Shown: in pieces, positions 1 through 42,294 of the stretch
How positions within the stretch are numbered: position 1 is the stretch's first letter
Layout: each line of letters opens with the position of its first letter
Assembly (NCBI RefSeq): GCF_964340395.1
Contig: NC_135562.1
Location: 275,001 to 335,000 of the forward strand
Direction of reading: 5' to 3'
DNA: 60,000 bases
From: Glandiceps talaboti
Lineage: Eukaryota; Hemichordata; Enteropneusta; Spengelidae
Notes under the pieces: generated by a model
What the model was told of the DNA's origin: nothing
The model's input: the letters and a program-made list of their open reading frames with translations, nothing else
The model's database searches: none
Program-made: the position numbers and the translations under genes

Positions 1-110
1 TACATGTATGTGTTCTGTATGTGTTCTGTACATGTGTGTGTTCTGTACATGTGTGTGTTCTGTACATGTATCTGCTCTGTATGTGTTCTGTACATGTATT
101 TATTTAGTGT
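1..110. repeat. Degenerate short tandem repeat
   Basis: About five imperfect copies of a 17-20 bp unit built from TGTACATGT and GTGTGTTCTG fill the left edge. The array probably continues outside the window. No coding signal is seen. Confidence 0.7.
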
Positions 111-244
111 TGTATACATGTCGGGCAAATCATTTAAGACACTGGTGAAGTGAAGTTAAAGTGTGATATTGGGGTTAAGGATGTCAGAAAACAAGATTGG
201 GTTGACAGTTTCATTTTTCAATGTTTTTCCTTTGTAACACACAG

Positions 245-343
245 GCTGAAGATGCACTGCGTCAGCTCATAGTCACTCATCAGCAAATACCTGGTAACGT
301 CTTCCGTGCCCTCACAGAACGCTTCTCATTTCGGCAAACCAAG
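245..343 (+). CDS. Internal exon of unrecognised + strand gene (3' part only)
   Basis: This 99-bp exon sits between an acceptor (CACACAG at 238-244) and a donor (GTAGAT at 344) and is open in one frame for 33 codons. It begins with AEDALRQLIVTHQQ and ends with TERFSFRQTK. The composition is that of a globular helical protein, unlike the low-complexity sequence around it. Its phase (0/0) joins cleanly to the exon at 2007-2081. I do not recognise the family. A helical-repeat protein is possible, but that is a guess from the helix-like pattern. The rest of the gene lies to the left of the window. Confidence 0.6.
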
Positions 344-414
344 GTAGATTAGTTAAAATACCTGGGAATGTCTTTCCTGCTTTGACTGAACACAATTGTC
401 ATGATAGAGACTAT

Positions 415-592
415 TAGACTGAACACAATTGTCATGATAGAGAGACTATTAGACTGAACACAATTGCCGTAATAGAGAGACCATTAGACTGAACACAATT
501 GCTGTAATAGAGAGACCATTAGACTGAACACAATTGCTGTAATAGAGAGACCATTAGACTGAACACAATTGTCAAGATAGAGAGACTATGGA
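415..592. repeat. 35-bp tandem repeat, about 5 copies
   Basis: The unit contains AGACTGAACACAATTG followed by a variable TCATGATAG or CTGTAATAG and GAGAGACCATT. It lies in the intron between the two + strand exons. The copies differ by a few substitutions. Confidence 0.85.
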
Positions 593-1890
593 GTGTGTTA
601 TTTAGTTCAGTGATAATCTTGTCAAACAAAAAATATGTTGGAAGCAATAAAAAGAGTAGCCATACTGAGACATGTAATTAATCAACATAACAATAATTAA
701 CATAACAGTCAATTAAAACATATGATATTTACACATAGAATTTATATATTTTAGCTCTAGTTATTAGAGGAATTACACAATGTGCTAGAAAGCAATTTCC
801 TCTTTATAGGTGAGCTAGTCAGATATTCCAACCAACTTGTATATATTTACAATTTACTATAGATATTACCAGAAAGTAAAACTCAATACATGACAAAGTC
901 CCAGAAAATATCAAACATGTAGGACCATAGAGTTTGTGGGAACAATGATAAATTTAGTACAGTTGTCGTTCAGTGATGCACATGACCTATAGGGTATCTT
1001 TATGTGCTATATATGTACACCAATGTGTTGCAATCAATATTATTCAGGCTGCAAAAAAAGAATAGACTGAACTGTTTTTAGGAGGTAATCATTGCAAAAC
1101 ATTCCTATTGTGACTGAAATCCTAAAAAAAAATTGTTAATTAAAAAGATAAATAAAAATAACCGTGTTTGATCTCTGTGTTGAAATAATCACCAACTATA
1201 ATGAGACATCACGCATGGTTACATTTATTGATTTTGTACTCAGCATAGTGGAATGTTTTGATAAGAGGTTTATATGAATTTGTCTCTTTCCCTGATTAAT
1301 TTTCATTGTGTCCAGCTACACATTGGGAGGCATTACTGTTAGTTTTGTTTATTTTATTTGATACTTTGAATGATAATTTTCCAAGAGGAAAACAAGTTGT
1401 ATGATCACATGTTTAAGATATATTTCAAATACCTTCCAACGGACACAATGTGTCAGATCTCAATTTCAATTAAAAACACATCATGCAGCACAAGCAATTG
1501 AATGTTTGGATTTAAGCAAACTTTTGGGGATGTGTTGTCTCTTTGTATGCTATATTGCATTTCAATATTCTTGTTGGTCACCCTCATAAATTTACCTATA
1601 GATGTTCTAGCAACATGAAAACCTTTAGTATTCAAAAATATTAAGTTTTATCAACATTGAAAACCTTTAATATTCAAAAGTATTAAGTCATAAAAGCACC
1701 ATCTCTTTCATACACTAAGTTACTTTTATCCATCAAAGAAACTGTACAAGTTAAAAACAAATGGTTTTATAGACATGCAGTTAAAACATGCAGTTTACAC
1801 TTCATTATTTACTTTACTTTACTTATTTTACTTTTAGAGAATTTTTTTATTTCTTAAGTACTTATAATATTTCAACATTAACCAAAACAA

Positions 1891-1989
1891 TGCAATACAA
1901 TACAATACAATACAATACAATACAATGCAATGTAATGTGATACAATACAATACAATACAATACAATACAATACAATACAATACAATACA
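1891..1989. repeat. Pentanucleotide (ACAAT)n microsatellite
   Basis: About 20 copies of ACAAT, interrupted near 1925-1940, end about 17 bp before the acceptor of the terminal + strand exon at 2007. They take the place of a normal polypyrimidine stretch. Only the short segment TTCTGTTTCCATAG separates the array from the exon. Confidence 0.9.
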
Positions 1990-2006
1990 TCATTCTGTTT
2001 CCATAG

Positions 2007-2081
2007 TTTAAGAAAGCTGCCAAAACATTTGTGAATAGTATAAAATGTTACTTCATCCCAAGAAGGGCAGATTTACATTGA
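2007..2081 (+). CDS. Terminal exon of the unrecognised + strand gene
   Basis: It follows the acceptor TTTCCATAG (1998-2006) and is open for 24 codons to a TGA at 2079-2081. The residues FKKAAKTFVNSIK begin the exon and PRRADLH end it, so the gene would have a basic C-terminus. The phase (0) matches the donor at 343. Together the two exons give the last 57 residues of the protein. The exon is called from splice signals and phase only, so an alternative terminal exon cannot be excluded. Confidence 0.5.
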   Translation, partial: FKKAAKTFVNSIKCYFIPRRADLH

Positions 2082-4503
2082 AAAAGTACATCATATATAA
2101 ATATTTACCTTGACTTTTACCTGGATTGAAATATTCATGACTATTTGGCTTTGGATATAACCCATGAAAAATCTGATGACGTAATTTATCATATATCAAA
2201 TAATCTTCAGGAACTCCATAATATGCAATCAGCTGTCCTAACCATGCCAGAAGACAATTGTGTAATATTATAGAAGACATGCATTGACATTAATAATATA
2301 GTTGAATGTGGTTTTTGTTTAAGTTCTTTCACTTGAGTAATATGCTTACAAAGTCGGCCTTTGCCACTTTATTAAGAAAGGAGGAACATAAAGTAACATA
2401 AAGTATGCTACAATACTGAATGATTCTAACCACATTTCCCATCTTCCATTCCAGTCTGAAAGCACTTCAAATAGTGAACCAACATATATGGCCAAACTAT
2501 ATTACATGTTTAATATTCTATCTTTTCGATCATTGGAATAATATGGTGTATTACTTGTCATTTTTATAAACAATTACAAATTATCCAGGTCCAATATTTT
2601 GAAACAAGTCTGATTTTGGATCCTATTTTACGAACTGTTGATGTAGAAGTTTCTGGCATAAGGCATTCAGAGTAGATAGCTATCATAGTTGATATAACAC
2701 AGACATTCAGAAGTTTGCAGGTAGAAACTGATAGTATTATGCTTGAATATTCAAAGTTGTATGCTTGTATTTGTCTGTAGCCAATCAGATAATGCTTACT
2801 AGAGCATTGCACTTTGTCATGTGAATGTGTAGCTGTATATACCATCAGTTGTGCATTTAGTTTATGTCAGTGCACCTTGTATCATATATATATACATGTA
2901 TTTACCATATAATTCATTTCTGTAATATATGCAAATGATAGTCATTCCTCTCTGAAATGAAAATGATTGAGATGACATAAAACCAATTTATTAAAGTATC
3001 TTACAACTCAACCCCTTTTTAGATAATGTTACACTTACTTGTTTTTTGTTAGCAATTGATAGCAATTACATGCCATGATGGGTTAGTACAGTCTGTCATT
3101 CATTATAGTTACATTATATAAAAAAGACATACATTGCGTCTATTAGTTTTTAGCACATCTGAACTGATTCTGCAGTCCTATAGCCAAATGATGTATATGG
3201 CAAAGATAACAATAGGGGCATAGTCAAATTCCAACAGCCAAGTGATGGTGTATATGGCAAAGATAACAATAGGGGTAGAGCCAAATGCAACAACCAAGTG
3301 ATGGTGTATATGACAAAGATAACAATAGGGGTATAGCCAAATGCAACAGCCAAGTGATGGTGTATATGGCAAAGATAACAATAGGGGTATAGCCAAATGC
3401 AACAGCCAAGTGATGGTGTATATGGACATTGGACATGATGTGAAGATTACATTGCAATTACTTCAAAACAATTCAAAGTTCCATTACTGAGCACGTTATG
3501 CATAATCACATGTGTACTGTCAACTCTGAGGTGTTAATATATATTATGTTAGGTGTATTTTGTACAGTGGTCAGGCTGTGTCTATGTCATTTCTGAAAGT
3601 GGTTCTTTGTATTATTTTTTAGTATACACATTATCAGATATTTTAAGGGTGTTTTAATAGCAGTTTGGCCAGTAAGATTTGCCTTGAACATGAAGTGTTG
3701 AAAATAGCAAATGCATATTATTTTGTCAGTAAGGCTTGCTTTTATGAAGTGGAAGTACACATATTCATATAGACATGTTAACTGTGTGTACAGATGCAGA
3801 TGTAATTGTTATGGATCTAATTTTATGAGTGAGATTTTTATATATGACAAATTGTAAATGAATGAATAAATAAATAAATAAATAAAATAAATAAATAAAT
3901 AAATAAATAAGGATAAAAATGAAAAGTGTGTGTCAGTTGTGTATATGCTGGACTGTTCAACAGTGCTAAGTGAGACTATATGTTACCACCAGGATACCAG
4001 TCTTGAATGTGTTTATTACTTGCTCTCACCCAAAGTGGTTCAACTTCGACATCTATATTCGTTTCACCTAAATTAATGACACTGACTTCAAGTGCAACAT
4101 GAACATCTACAATTTTTAATACCAATATATGTGAAAAAGGCCAACAACACTCTTGTATGTAATAAAACAGTACATCACTGGATAATCTATCCATCTAACC
4201 TTACTGGATAATCTATCCATCTCACCTTACTAGATAATCTATCCATCTAACCTTACTGGAGATGTATTTACTAAGTCTAAAACACATCTCTATAAACTTC
4301 CATTCCTATTATTCAATAACATACCATTTTATCATCTCTTTTCTAGCCCCATTCTGTTACCATTCATTGATTATCTACTGTGGAATCTTAAACGCTGAAA
4401 TTCTGATGCAATTTTTTAATGAAAATGAAATCCAACAGGTGCTGCATGCATGCACCCATAGCTATAGTTATTACGATCAACCCTAAAATTCTACATTGTT
4501 GTT

Positions 4504-4535
<32 letters not shown>

Positions 4536-5545
4536 AAAACAACTGTTGTGTGCATTCTCACTTACAGCTAACTTATCTTTTACATATTATTCTCCAACAA
4601 TATCCTTAAAACTATTGTAATTACCGCACATATAAATATACCTTCTGTGCTTCAAGGTGCGCTGAAAATTATACAATGCTCTACACTTGACATGCCTCCG
4701 TTTTCAGTAAAGCTATTTTTTTTCAAAAAGGTATTTCCAATGAGAACTTTACTGTTATGTCTAAAATTGGTGGTCTAACTTTTATGTTTTTAATCAAAAG
4801 CGATATATTTTTTATCAAAAACATGTTTTTTGTGAAACTGGCCGGCATCCTAGCTCAGTGTCAAAGTCTTGAGGTCTATCGTGTCTCGATAATACAGAAC
4901 TCTTCGTGATTGCCAAAAATGTTCCAAAATCTCAAGTACTGTGGTCAATAAGTAACACTTAACGAACGATGCCTATATATTTTAAGGCATTCATCTTGAA
5001 ATAACGTGCGTACATTTGTTAACAACATATATGTGATCAACTGATTAAAAGACAAGATCTAGACATCAAATCTAAAAATGCGTGTGCAAGAATAGTAAAT
5101 GTCGATGAATAATAATAACATGAGGGCGCTATAATTTCCATTCATAGTCGCCTGCAAAGAATGCCGCTAACAATGATCGTCAACAGATACTCCAGGTCAT
5201 GTCCGAACGGAACTAGCTGAGGACACGATACATCAAAATGATCCAAAATCGGCGTATACTGAACACATGACAATTATGAAATCATTTCACGGGCGTATCA
5301 GTAGACTTAAGGTTTGTCGTTGCGGGCGCCCTTACATACGCATTAGAGAAATCGTCGGTTCGCTGTCTACGACGGTCGTTTACCAGTATAGTACTCAGTG
5401 TGCGCCTGTATCTGACCAGCTATTATTGAAAAATATTTCAACTGACTTATTTCATAGTGAAAAGTATAAAAGTTCGAAAATATTGAAAATATGTGCCTAT
5501 TGTGAAAATTTCAAATACATTAAAACTGTATAGTAGGACATGAAT
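2082..5545. other. Convergent intergenic region
   Basis: This is 3.4 kb of AT-rich DNA between the end of the + strand gene and the end of the receptor gene on the - strand, so the two 3' ends face each other. It holds the 56-bp array at 3183-3430, an (AAAT)n tract at 3862-3911, a 27-bp repeat containing GATAATCTATCCATCT (4180-4256) and a GTT/GCT triplet tract at 4498-4535. I see no convincing exon. Confidence 0.6.
3183..3430. repeat. 56-bp tandem array, about 4.5 copies
   Basis: The unit contains CAAGTGATGGTGTATATGG, CAAAGATAACAATAGGGG and TATAGCCAAATGCAACAG. The same motifs occur in diverged form in the dispersed repeat at 28610-29560 (for example CATAGCAAC and GCAAAGATAACAACA). The array therefore looks like a local expansion of a fragment of that family. 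Confidence 0.85.
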
Positions 5546-33872
<28,327 letters not shown>

Positions 33873-35301
33873 TTTGTCGTCTGTTGAATGTTCGATTCAG
33901 TATGTTACGTTCAACGTACCTTCAAGAGAGTCAGGACATTTTACCTGAAAGATATTAAAAGAATATGAAATATTTAATAAAGAAGATTGGGTGTTAAACA
34001 GATATAGTGTAGACAAAACCTGTAATAAAAACGGGTATATCAATTTCTATGAGCAATATGAAACCTTGAGATATCTAAAGGTAGAACTGTTCTTGTCTAC
34101 TATATATCAGCCGTTTTATATTGATTATATAGCCAGAAGAAATACTCAGTAAATTATAGAAGTGTCATCTTGAATACATCGATTACAAACAAAATCTTTA
34201 GTAGCAAATTATCAAATCAGGATAATTTGGTGGGTTTGTAAGCAATATCACCAAGTTATCGTAGAATGGTATTCTCTCAAATATATCAATATATAGAATC
34301 CGATATCATATATTTTTCAAAAATTTCTTAAGTTTATATTGTGATGTCGTTAGTGATACTAGCAAGATATTTCGATTACCTGAATGTCCTTGTTACAAGC
34401 ATTCAAGAAAAAATAGCTGGTGTTATATTAAATGGGGAGACATTGTCTTTCTGAAATGTCAACGACGTATAATGAAATTGATATTTGTCAAAGCGAATTA
34501 ATATTTACGCTAGCTTTTCTTAAATAACTAAAACATTTATTTTCCCACTTGTAACATATGTGTAACAATCAGTCATTGAACACAGTTTAAGAAATAAAGA
34601 CATTTGCTTCGGCGATATTAACTTTAAGGCATCCATCAATACGTGTAATATTAGTTTAAGAAAATTGCATAGACCAGTTAATAGTAGGTGTTAATCTTAA
34701 TATCTGGAGGGAAAGGTAAATGTTAATAAAAAAAAAGCTCGCAATGAATTATTATGTTTGATTAGAAGATCGCTGGATTGTTATAATTGAAATGAAATGT
34801 ATAAATTCTAATTATTGCTATCGGTACTGCGACTTCTGACCTCTGTCATTCTGAGTACGTTAGATATCACACAGGCATCCATTCTTTCTTTGGATCGGAG
34901 TATACCATTATTTCCTTACATCTCTCAGACTGTCACGTTTCACTGCTTTGTTAATACAGGTAAATGTGTAACCAAGAGTGTGCTCTCAGGGTACATCGCT
35001 ACGGTAATGCACACAGGCTAAAAATACCCACGACGTTTACATTATTCATACGAAATCAAGTGAGGGAGAAAACAGCAAAATTGTGCTCGGGTAGAGTCAA
35101 TTTAAATATGTGGAGTTGTTATATGTTATAGCTATAGCCTATATATGTTTGGTAATCAATAAATCGTGTGTTGAAATACCATAAATTCAAAATTAAGTTT
35201 ACAATCAAATAATTAAAAGCATTTACAATAATTATCTATATATTTACGATCATTAAGACACACCGAGAAACAGAGAACCCGATAGACAAACAAACCAAAC
35301 C

Positions 35302-35595
<294 letters not shown>

Positions 35596-35789
35596 AATGC
35601 TTTCTGAACGTTATAATGAGAGATTGGAAGTTTACAACTAAATAAGTAAATACACAATTAAGCTAGATGGCAAATTGCCTCTCTACAATTTGCGTTCCGT
35701 GTTCAGCACATAGCATCGACAAAATACGAGTTTCCGAAACACCTATCATACAATTCATTATGTGCGAAAACAAATATTGAGTTTTAACA

Positions 35790-36400
35790 AGCCACTCTGC
35801 CTGAGACAACGTCAATTCTTTAGCTGACTTCGAAACACTCCTCCCCTAGACAACATCAATCATTAGCGGACTTCCAAACACTCCTCCCCTAGACAATGTC
35901 AATCGTTAGCTGACCTCGAAACACTCCCCCCCCCCCTAGACAACATCAATCATTAGCTGACCTCGAAACACTCCTCCCCTAGACAACATCAATCGTTAGC
36001 TGACCTCAACCACTCCCCCCCCCTAGACAACATCAATCGTTAGCTGACCTCGAAACACTCCTCCCATAGACAACATCAATCGTTAGCTGACCTCGAAACA
36101 CTCCTCCCCTAGACGACGTCAATCGTTAGTGGACTTTGAAACACTCCCCCCCCCCCCTAGACAACATCAATCATTAGCTGACCTCAAACCCTCCTCCCCT
36201 AGACAACATCAATCGTTAGCTGACCTCAAACACTCCTCTCCTAGACAACGTCAATCGTTAGCGGACCTCGAAACACTCCTCCCCTAGACAACATCAATCG
36301 TTAGCTGACCTCGAAACACTCCTCCCCTAGACAATGTCAATCGTTAGCGGACCTGGAAACACTCTTCCCATAGACAACGATAAAGGACAATTGTTAGCAG
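35790..36400. repeat. 43-bp minisatellite with variable C-run, about 14 copies
   Basis: The unit contains CAACATCAATCGTTAGCTGA, CCTCGAAACACTCC and TCCCCTAGA. The C run after ACACT varies (CCTCCCCT to a run of ten C), so unit lengths differ. Confidence 0.93.
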
Positions 36401-37254
36401 ACCTCGAAATATTAGCCAAAATATCATCAACGAAGACGTTGAAATTGTTCTGATTATCGTATGTTAACTTCGATGGAAACACAATTTTACGCAAATAAGG
36501 TTGACGAAATTTGCATATGTATGTTTATGAAAAATCCTTCATGATCAGCAATTTAACACTATTAAGCTCAGCATTAAGAAATGATGAAATATGTGTTTAC
36601 CATCGAACAGAAACACGTGAATTGAATGTCGATCTATCAAGAGCCTGGAATGTTTTATCAACCCTGTTTTATCAACTGTGCAAACCGGTCATAATTCGAA
36701 AGAAATTAATTCATTCGGTGATTTCTGTTCATTGACATTTCGTCTCAATGGATCGGATTCGGATTTGTGTGTGGTTGAAATAATTGAGGTCTCTCATTGC
36801 ATTCACAATATGTTTAATTGGAAATATTATCATTTGCCTTGCTATCTGAATCCTTTTGATAACAAAAGGGTTTTTAAGGTTCAAGATTGTATAGATAATT
36901 GTTTCATTAAAAAAGCCACAAGGTTACCGTTGATATCGGACATATGTGTAGCACTGCTGGTTTACCCACATAAATGTAAATATGTCAGTTTTCTCCAAAT
37001 ATTTGATATAGCCATGCGATTGCAACTTGCAATCATGCCATTCAACCCTACATTGCAAATTTGAACCAAACGATACTTTTGTCAAGGTATCTGTACAACA
37101 GGACAAGTTATTGTCATGCAAATTAGCCAGATGGGCAGTGAAATTTACATGTACAAAGCCTTCCTGTTGATTTTACCTATACTAAGTGTATTTACATTAG
37201 AATTCATCGTGAAATGGATTCGGATAATAGATTGTTTGTAAAAACAACAAGGTA

Positions 37255-37730
37255 ATGAACACTTTCAAAGAGGGCTAATGATATTTCTATCACGTCCACA
37301 TATGGAATATGGTAATGAACACTTTCAAAGAGGGCTAGTGATATTTCTATCACGTCCAAATATGGAATATGGTAATAAACACTTTCAAAGAGAGCTAGTG
37401 ATATTTCTATCACGTCCAAATATGGAATATGGTAATGAACATTTTCAAAGAGAGCTAGTGATATTTCTATCACGTCCAAATATGGAATATGGTAATGAAC
37501 ACTTTCAAAGAGGGCTAATGATATTTCTATCACGTCCAAATATGGAATATGGTAATGAACACTTTCAAAGAGGGCTAGTGATATTTCTATCACGTCCAAA
37601 TATGGAATATGGTAATGAACACTTTCAAAGAGAGCTAGTGATATTTCTATCACGTCCAAATATGGAATATGGTAATGAACACTTTCAAAGAGGGCTAGTG
37701 ATAATTCTATCACGTCCACATATGGAATTT
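37255..37730. repeat. 60-bp minisatellite, 8 copies
   Basis: The unit contains TATGGTAATGAACACTTTCA, AAGAGGGCTAGTGATATTTC and TATCACGTCCAAATATGGAA. Units are over 90 percent alike by eye. GTGATATTTCTATCAC within the unit is an inverted pair. The open frames on both strands result from the 60-bp period. Confidence 0.95.
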
Positions 37731-38091
37731 GTCACTCTATTTACTCTAACAGTTGAAATTGAATAATTCATAATTATAAAAGTTTACATACTTCTGGCCA
37801 GGGCCAAAAGGATAATTCTAAGGCGAGATCGGGCCTGTAGCCCTAAGAAAGAACTCGATGTGATATGCAGACTGGGTGATAATGCATGATTATATGAAAC
37901 AACTCATTATCAGGCCAATGAGGGTTATTTTATGCAGTATATACACCAAATTCTATGAAATTTGCAAATGAATGCAAAACATAATTAGTAATTTTAATTC
38001 CCAAATAAATAGATGTGTATCGGGTTTAATACGAATTGATGTCAGTAGTTGTGGTTTGTCGTGTCCACAGAAAGACAGACATCTTGTGTTC

Positions 38092-38131
<40 letters not shown>

Positions 38132-38150
38132 TGACAGACTGACTGACTGA
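38092..38150. repeat. (GACA)n tract decaying to (GACT)n
   Basis: About ten CAGA units pass into CTGACAGACTGACTGACTGA. Confidence 0.9.
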
Positions 38151-38789
38151 CCGATTTTATTGCCTTGCTTTATGCCAAATAAAACATGTTGTTGACGAAT
38201 GATACTGAAATCATATTTTTGTTCGCCAACAGAAAAACTAGACTCATAAGATGTGAAAACGACAAGTATGTATTTTACTACACATGTAATACAACGTTTG
38301 AATATTATCTGGTCCATTTATGAAACCTGATATCATACGAGAACTAATATTTCAAAACATTCTGTTCACATTGACATGAATGATTTATAACGTGGTTGCA
38401 ATTTCATAAGAAGCATACATCATTGGTCGAAGATATTCATTATTAACACGGTTGCAGAAATAATGTCAAAAAAACTAACTTTCTACCTCATAGCCAGCTT
38501 AGGAGCGAAACTAGTGAATTTTACTGCTAGTAATTGCTAGTTATATGAATCTACTCACGCTATTCAGATATTTTAATTCTTGCCATGATGATCACCATGA
38601 CAACTATAATAACCCGCTTAATAATGCGTATTGCCGTAATATTGATATAATTGAATTTAGAAAGCACAACTTCATATAGATTTCTGACAGTTGTTAATAT
38701 ATTTCGATTTCTTAAGGTTGTTGATATGTTTAGATTTTTCACAGCACGTCATGTAATTAATATATATTTATAGGAAATAGACAAGGAAT

Positions 38790-39545
38790 GCAGACTCAAT
38801 CAATAAAGACAATTATGACATAGGCATCCGTACAATAAAATGAACATACAGACAGACAGAGGTAGTTACGACAAGGATGACATATGCATCCACACAATAA
38901 GATGAACATACTGACAGAGGTAGTTACGACAAGGATGTTATAGGCATCCACACAATAAGATGAACATACTGGCAGAGGTAGTTACAACAAGGATGACATA
39001 CGCATATACACAATAAGATGAACATACTGACAGAGGTAGTTACGACATGTATGACATAGGCATCCACACAATAAGATGAACATACTGACAGAGGTAGTTA
39101 CGACAAGGATGGCATAGGCATCCATACAATAAGATGAACATACTGACAGAGGTAGTTACGACAAGGATGACATAGGCATACATACAATAAGATGAACATA
39201 CTGACAGAGGTAGTTACGACAAGGATGACATAGTCATACACACAATAAGATGAACATACTGACAGAGGTAGTTACGACAAGGATGACATAGGCATCCACA
39301 CAATAAGATGAACATACTGACAGAGGTAGTTACGACAAGGATGACATAGGCATCCACACAATAAGATGAACATACTGACAGAGGTAGTTACGACAAGGAT
39401 GACATAGGCATACACACAATAAGATGGACATACTGACAGAGGTAGTTACGACAAGGATGACATAGGCATACACACAATAAGATGAACATACTGACAGAGG
39501 TAGTTACGACATGTATGACATAGGCATACACACAATAAGATAATA
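38790..39545. repeat. 58-bp minisatellite, about 13 copies
   Basis: The unit contains ACAATAAGATGAACATACTG, ACAGAGGTAGTTACGACAAG and GATGACATAGGCATCCAC. Copies vary at CATCCACA/CATACACA. Confidence 0.95.
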
Positions 39546-39684
39546 TAAGATAATATACACAATACTGACAAGGGGTAGTTACAAATAACCAGACACATCT
39601 TTTGATGTCAATGACAATACTCTAAAATATCACCCCATCGCCTTTGAATATCAAACTAGGAGAACATATAATATGAAATACACG

Positions 39685-39842
39685 AGACAACGACGCGTGT
39701 GGCTAACGTGAGGGGGAGGACGGTTATGGCATGTGCGGCTGACGTGAGGGCAAGGTCGATTATGATATGACGTGTGTGGCTGACGCGAGGGGAGGGCGGT
39801 TATGACGTGTGTGGCTGACGTGAGGGGAGGGCGGTTATATTT
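39685..39842. repeat. About 36-bp degenerate repeat, 4 copies
   Basis: The motif GTGTGGCTGACGTGAGGGG and AGGGCGGTTATGA recurs four times with indels. It is more GC-rich than its surroundings. Confidence 0.8.
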
Positions 39843-39904
39843 TTTAAAACCTCCCTGACAAATTCGTTTTATCACAGTGTTCGTTTTATTCCTTTCTTCG
39901 ATAT

Positions 39905-40628
39905 TGGCTCAAATGAAAAACGTTCAGACATTGTGGTACAATTGAAAAACGTTCAGACATTGTGGTACAATTGAAAAACGTTCAGACATTGTGGTACAAT
40001 TGAAAAACGTTCAGACATTGTGGTACAATTGAAAAACGTTGACGTTCAGACATTGTGGCTCAACTGAAAAACGTTGACGTTCAGACATTGTGGTACAATT
40101 GAAAAACGTTCAGACACTGTGTCTCAATTGAAAAACGTTCAGACATTGTGGTACAATTGAAAAACGCCCAGACAGTGTGTCTCAATTGAAAAACGTTCAG
40201 ACATTGTGTCTCAATTGAAAAACGTTCAGACATTGTGGTACAATTGAAAAACGTTCAGACATTGTGGCTCAATTGAAAAACGTTCAGACATTGTGGTACA
40301 ATTGAAAAACGTTAACGTTCAGACATTGTGGCTTAATTGAAAAACGTTAACGTTCAGACATTGTGGTACAATTGAAAAACGTTCAGACATTGTGGTACAA
40401 TTGAAAAATGTTCAGACAGTGTGTCTCAATTGAAAAACGTTCAGACATTGTGGTACAATTGAAAAACGTTAACGTTCAGACATTGTGGTACAATTGAAAA
40501 ACGTTAACGTTCAGACATTGTGGTACAATTGAAAAACGTTCAGACATTGTGGTACAATTGAAAAACGTTCAGACATTGTGGCTCAATTGAAAAACGTTCA
40601 GACATTGTGGCTCAATTGAAAAATAGGG
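39905..40628. repeat. 29/35-bp minisatellite, about 24 copies
   Basis: The unit is ACAATTGAAAAACGTTCAGA followed by CATTGTGGT. Longer 35-bp units insert AACGTT or GACGTT (AACGTTAACGTTCAGAC). TACAATTG alternates with CTCAATTG. It is immediately followed by non-repetitive DNA at 40629. Confidence 0.95.
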
Positions 40629-41906
40629 ATTTTGTACGTAGTAGTAACATTTTTACGAACCATTGCAAGAGTGACAATGCTGTAGGCAGACTTTCAGTAC
40701 CAAACCAGACAGACTATAGAATTTCAATTAGGCGGCATGGTGTATTTTAGCTATGAATTGCATAAACAAAATACAGGCAGTGATAGCATGCACGCACATG
40801 AAATGCTACATTTCATCTCACTGTTAATACAAAAGAAACAATTTGGGGTTGAATTGTTACTTTTTGATCTTCGCACTCAGCTGACAGACCAAGTAACTAC
40901 ACTCGAATCACTCTCACATCTTACAACTTATGTAGCGACTCAACTTCTGTACCGGGATCACTACTTGAACTGTAGGGAATTAGTCCAGACCGCACACAGT
41001 TTTTATATTCAAGCCGAAAGTCTACACTAGGACAATGGCTCGTTCATTGACTTCCCCCGAAGTAAAGTGCCTGCCTGCCTGTTCCAAGTATCCACCTTTA
41101 TTGCCCAAGAAGTCCAACTTTACATAACGCATGTGTATGGCTAAATAATTAATGCAAACTATATTATAGTCTTCAAGAGGTGTTACTAAAGACTACTCTC
41201 AAAACATTTTATAAAGGATCACTATGAATCCTAGTTATTTATGAAATGTAGACTGTCTTTTCATGTCCTCGAGTACGCTTGGAATCTTGTGGTCTGAATC
41301 CGATATCCTTGAGAGAGTCTGTTGACCTTTCAAAGTGGGACATGCGATGTAGTTAAAATATTGAATTTACTAAAATTATGAATATGTCATCTGTTATAGA
41401 ATCTTCCTTGTCTCATCCGATAGTGATGTTGATTTGTGTCCAAAGTGAGATAAAATGCATCTTTTTATATGTTTGCTCGCTGTCAGTGTCTGCATTTTGT
41501 TTTATGTAATTTGTAACAAAACCTTTGTGTGAGACGTAAAAGATATCATCCCACATACTTGAAACTGTGTAGTCACTCTAGTTTATTAGAATTTATTTTA
41601 TGATTTAATCTAGCTAATGAGTTCCATACGTTTGCTTATTTATTGATGTATGACTCACTTGTTTTGCATAAAAACACAATGTCCCATTGACGTGTTTTAC
41701 AATTCAACCGTAACGAAAAATAACAAAATTTGTTCCTAAGTGGTTAAGAATGAATTGAACTACAAATTATTAATGAATTGAACTACGAATTAAAGACGGT
41801 AAATGTCATCCTCTCCTTTTAAGACTTTGGAGAGCATTTATTATACGTGACATACAGTGTGTAATGGTGTTTAGTAGCAAAGCCTTATATACACACATGG
41901 ATATGC

Positions 41907-41959
41907 ATACATACATACATACATACATACATACATACATACATACATACATACATACA

Positions 41960-41990
<31 letters not shown>
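41907..41990. repeat. (ATAC)n microsatellite
   Basis: About 20 perfect ATAC units. Confidence 0.95.
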
Positions 41991-42294
41991 GGATAGTGAT
42001 ACAGTTACTCTTTGATGAGGAGGTGGTATGTGGATGTTTAAGTTGCTAAGCATGTTTTGGTGACGTTGCAATATACGGGACGGCTAGGTACGTTACTGTA
42101 GTAGAAATAGAATAGAAAATTTGGTTTTCAATGCATTGGTTATTATTGCACCCTGTGACGGCCATGTCGATTAACTAATTTCTGTGTTTATCTGCAACAA
42201 TTAAAGAAAAACTACGAAATCCAACGTGGTGATCATTTTATATTTAAGCCATGTATGTATATATATATTTACATACTACTCAGCTGGAGAGGTA

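Noticed and set aside
36511-37064. Two overlapping + strand frames of 74 and 128 codons
   Set aside because: AT-rich composition, no recognisable motif and no supporting splice sites.
40737-41030. 97-codon + strand frame after the 29-bp array
   Set aside because: No homology recognised, no signal peptide, no partner exons; could be chance in AT-rich DNA.
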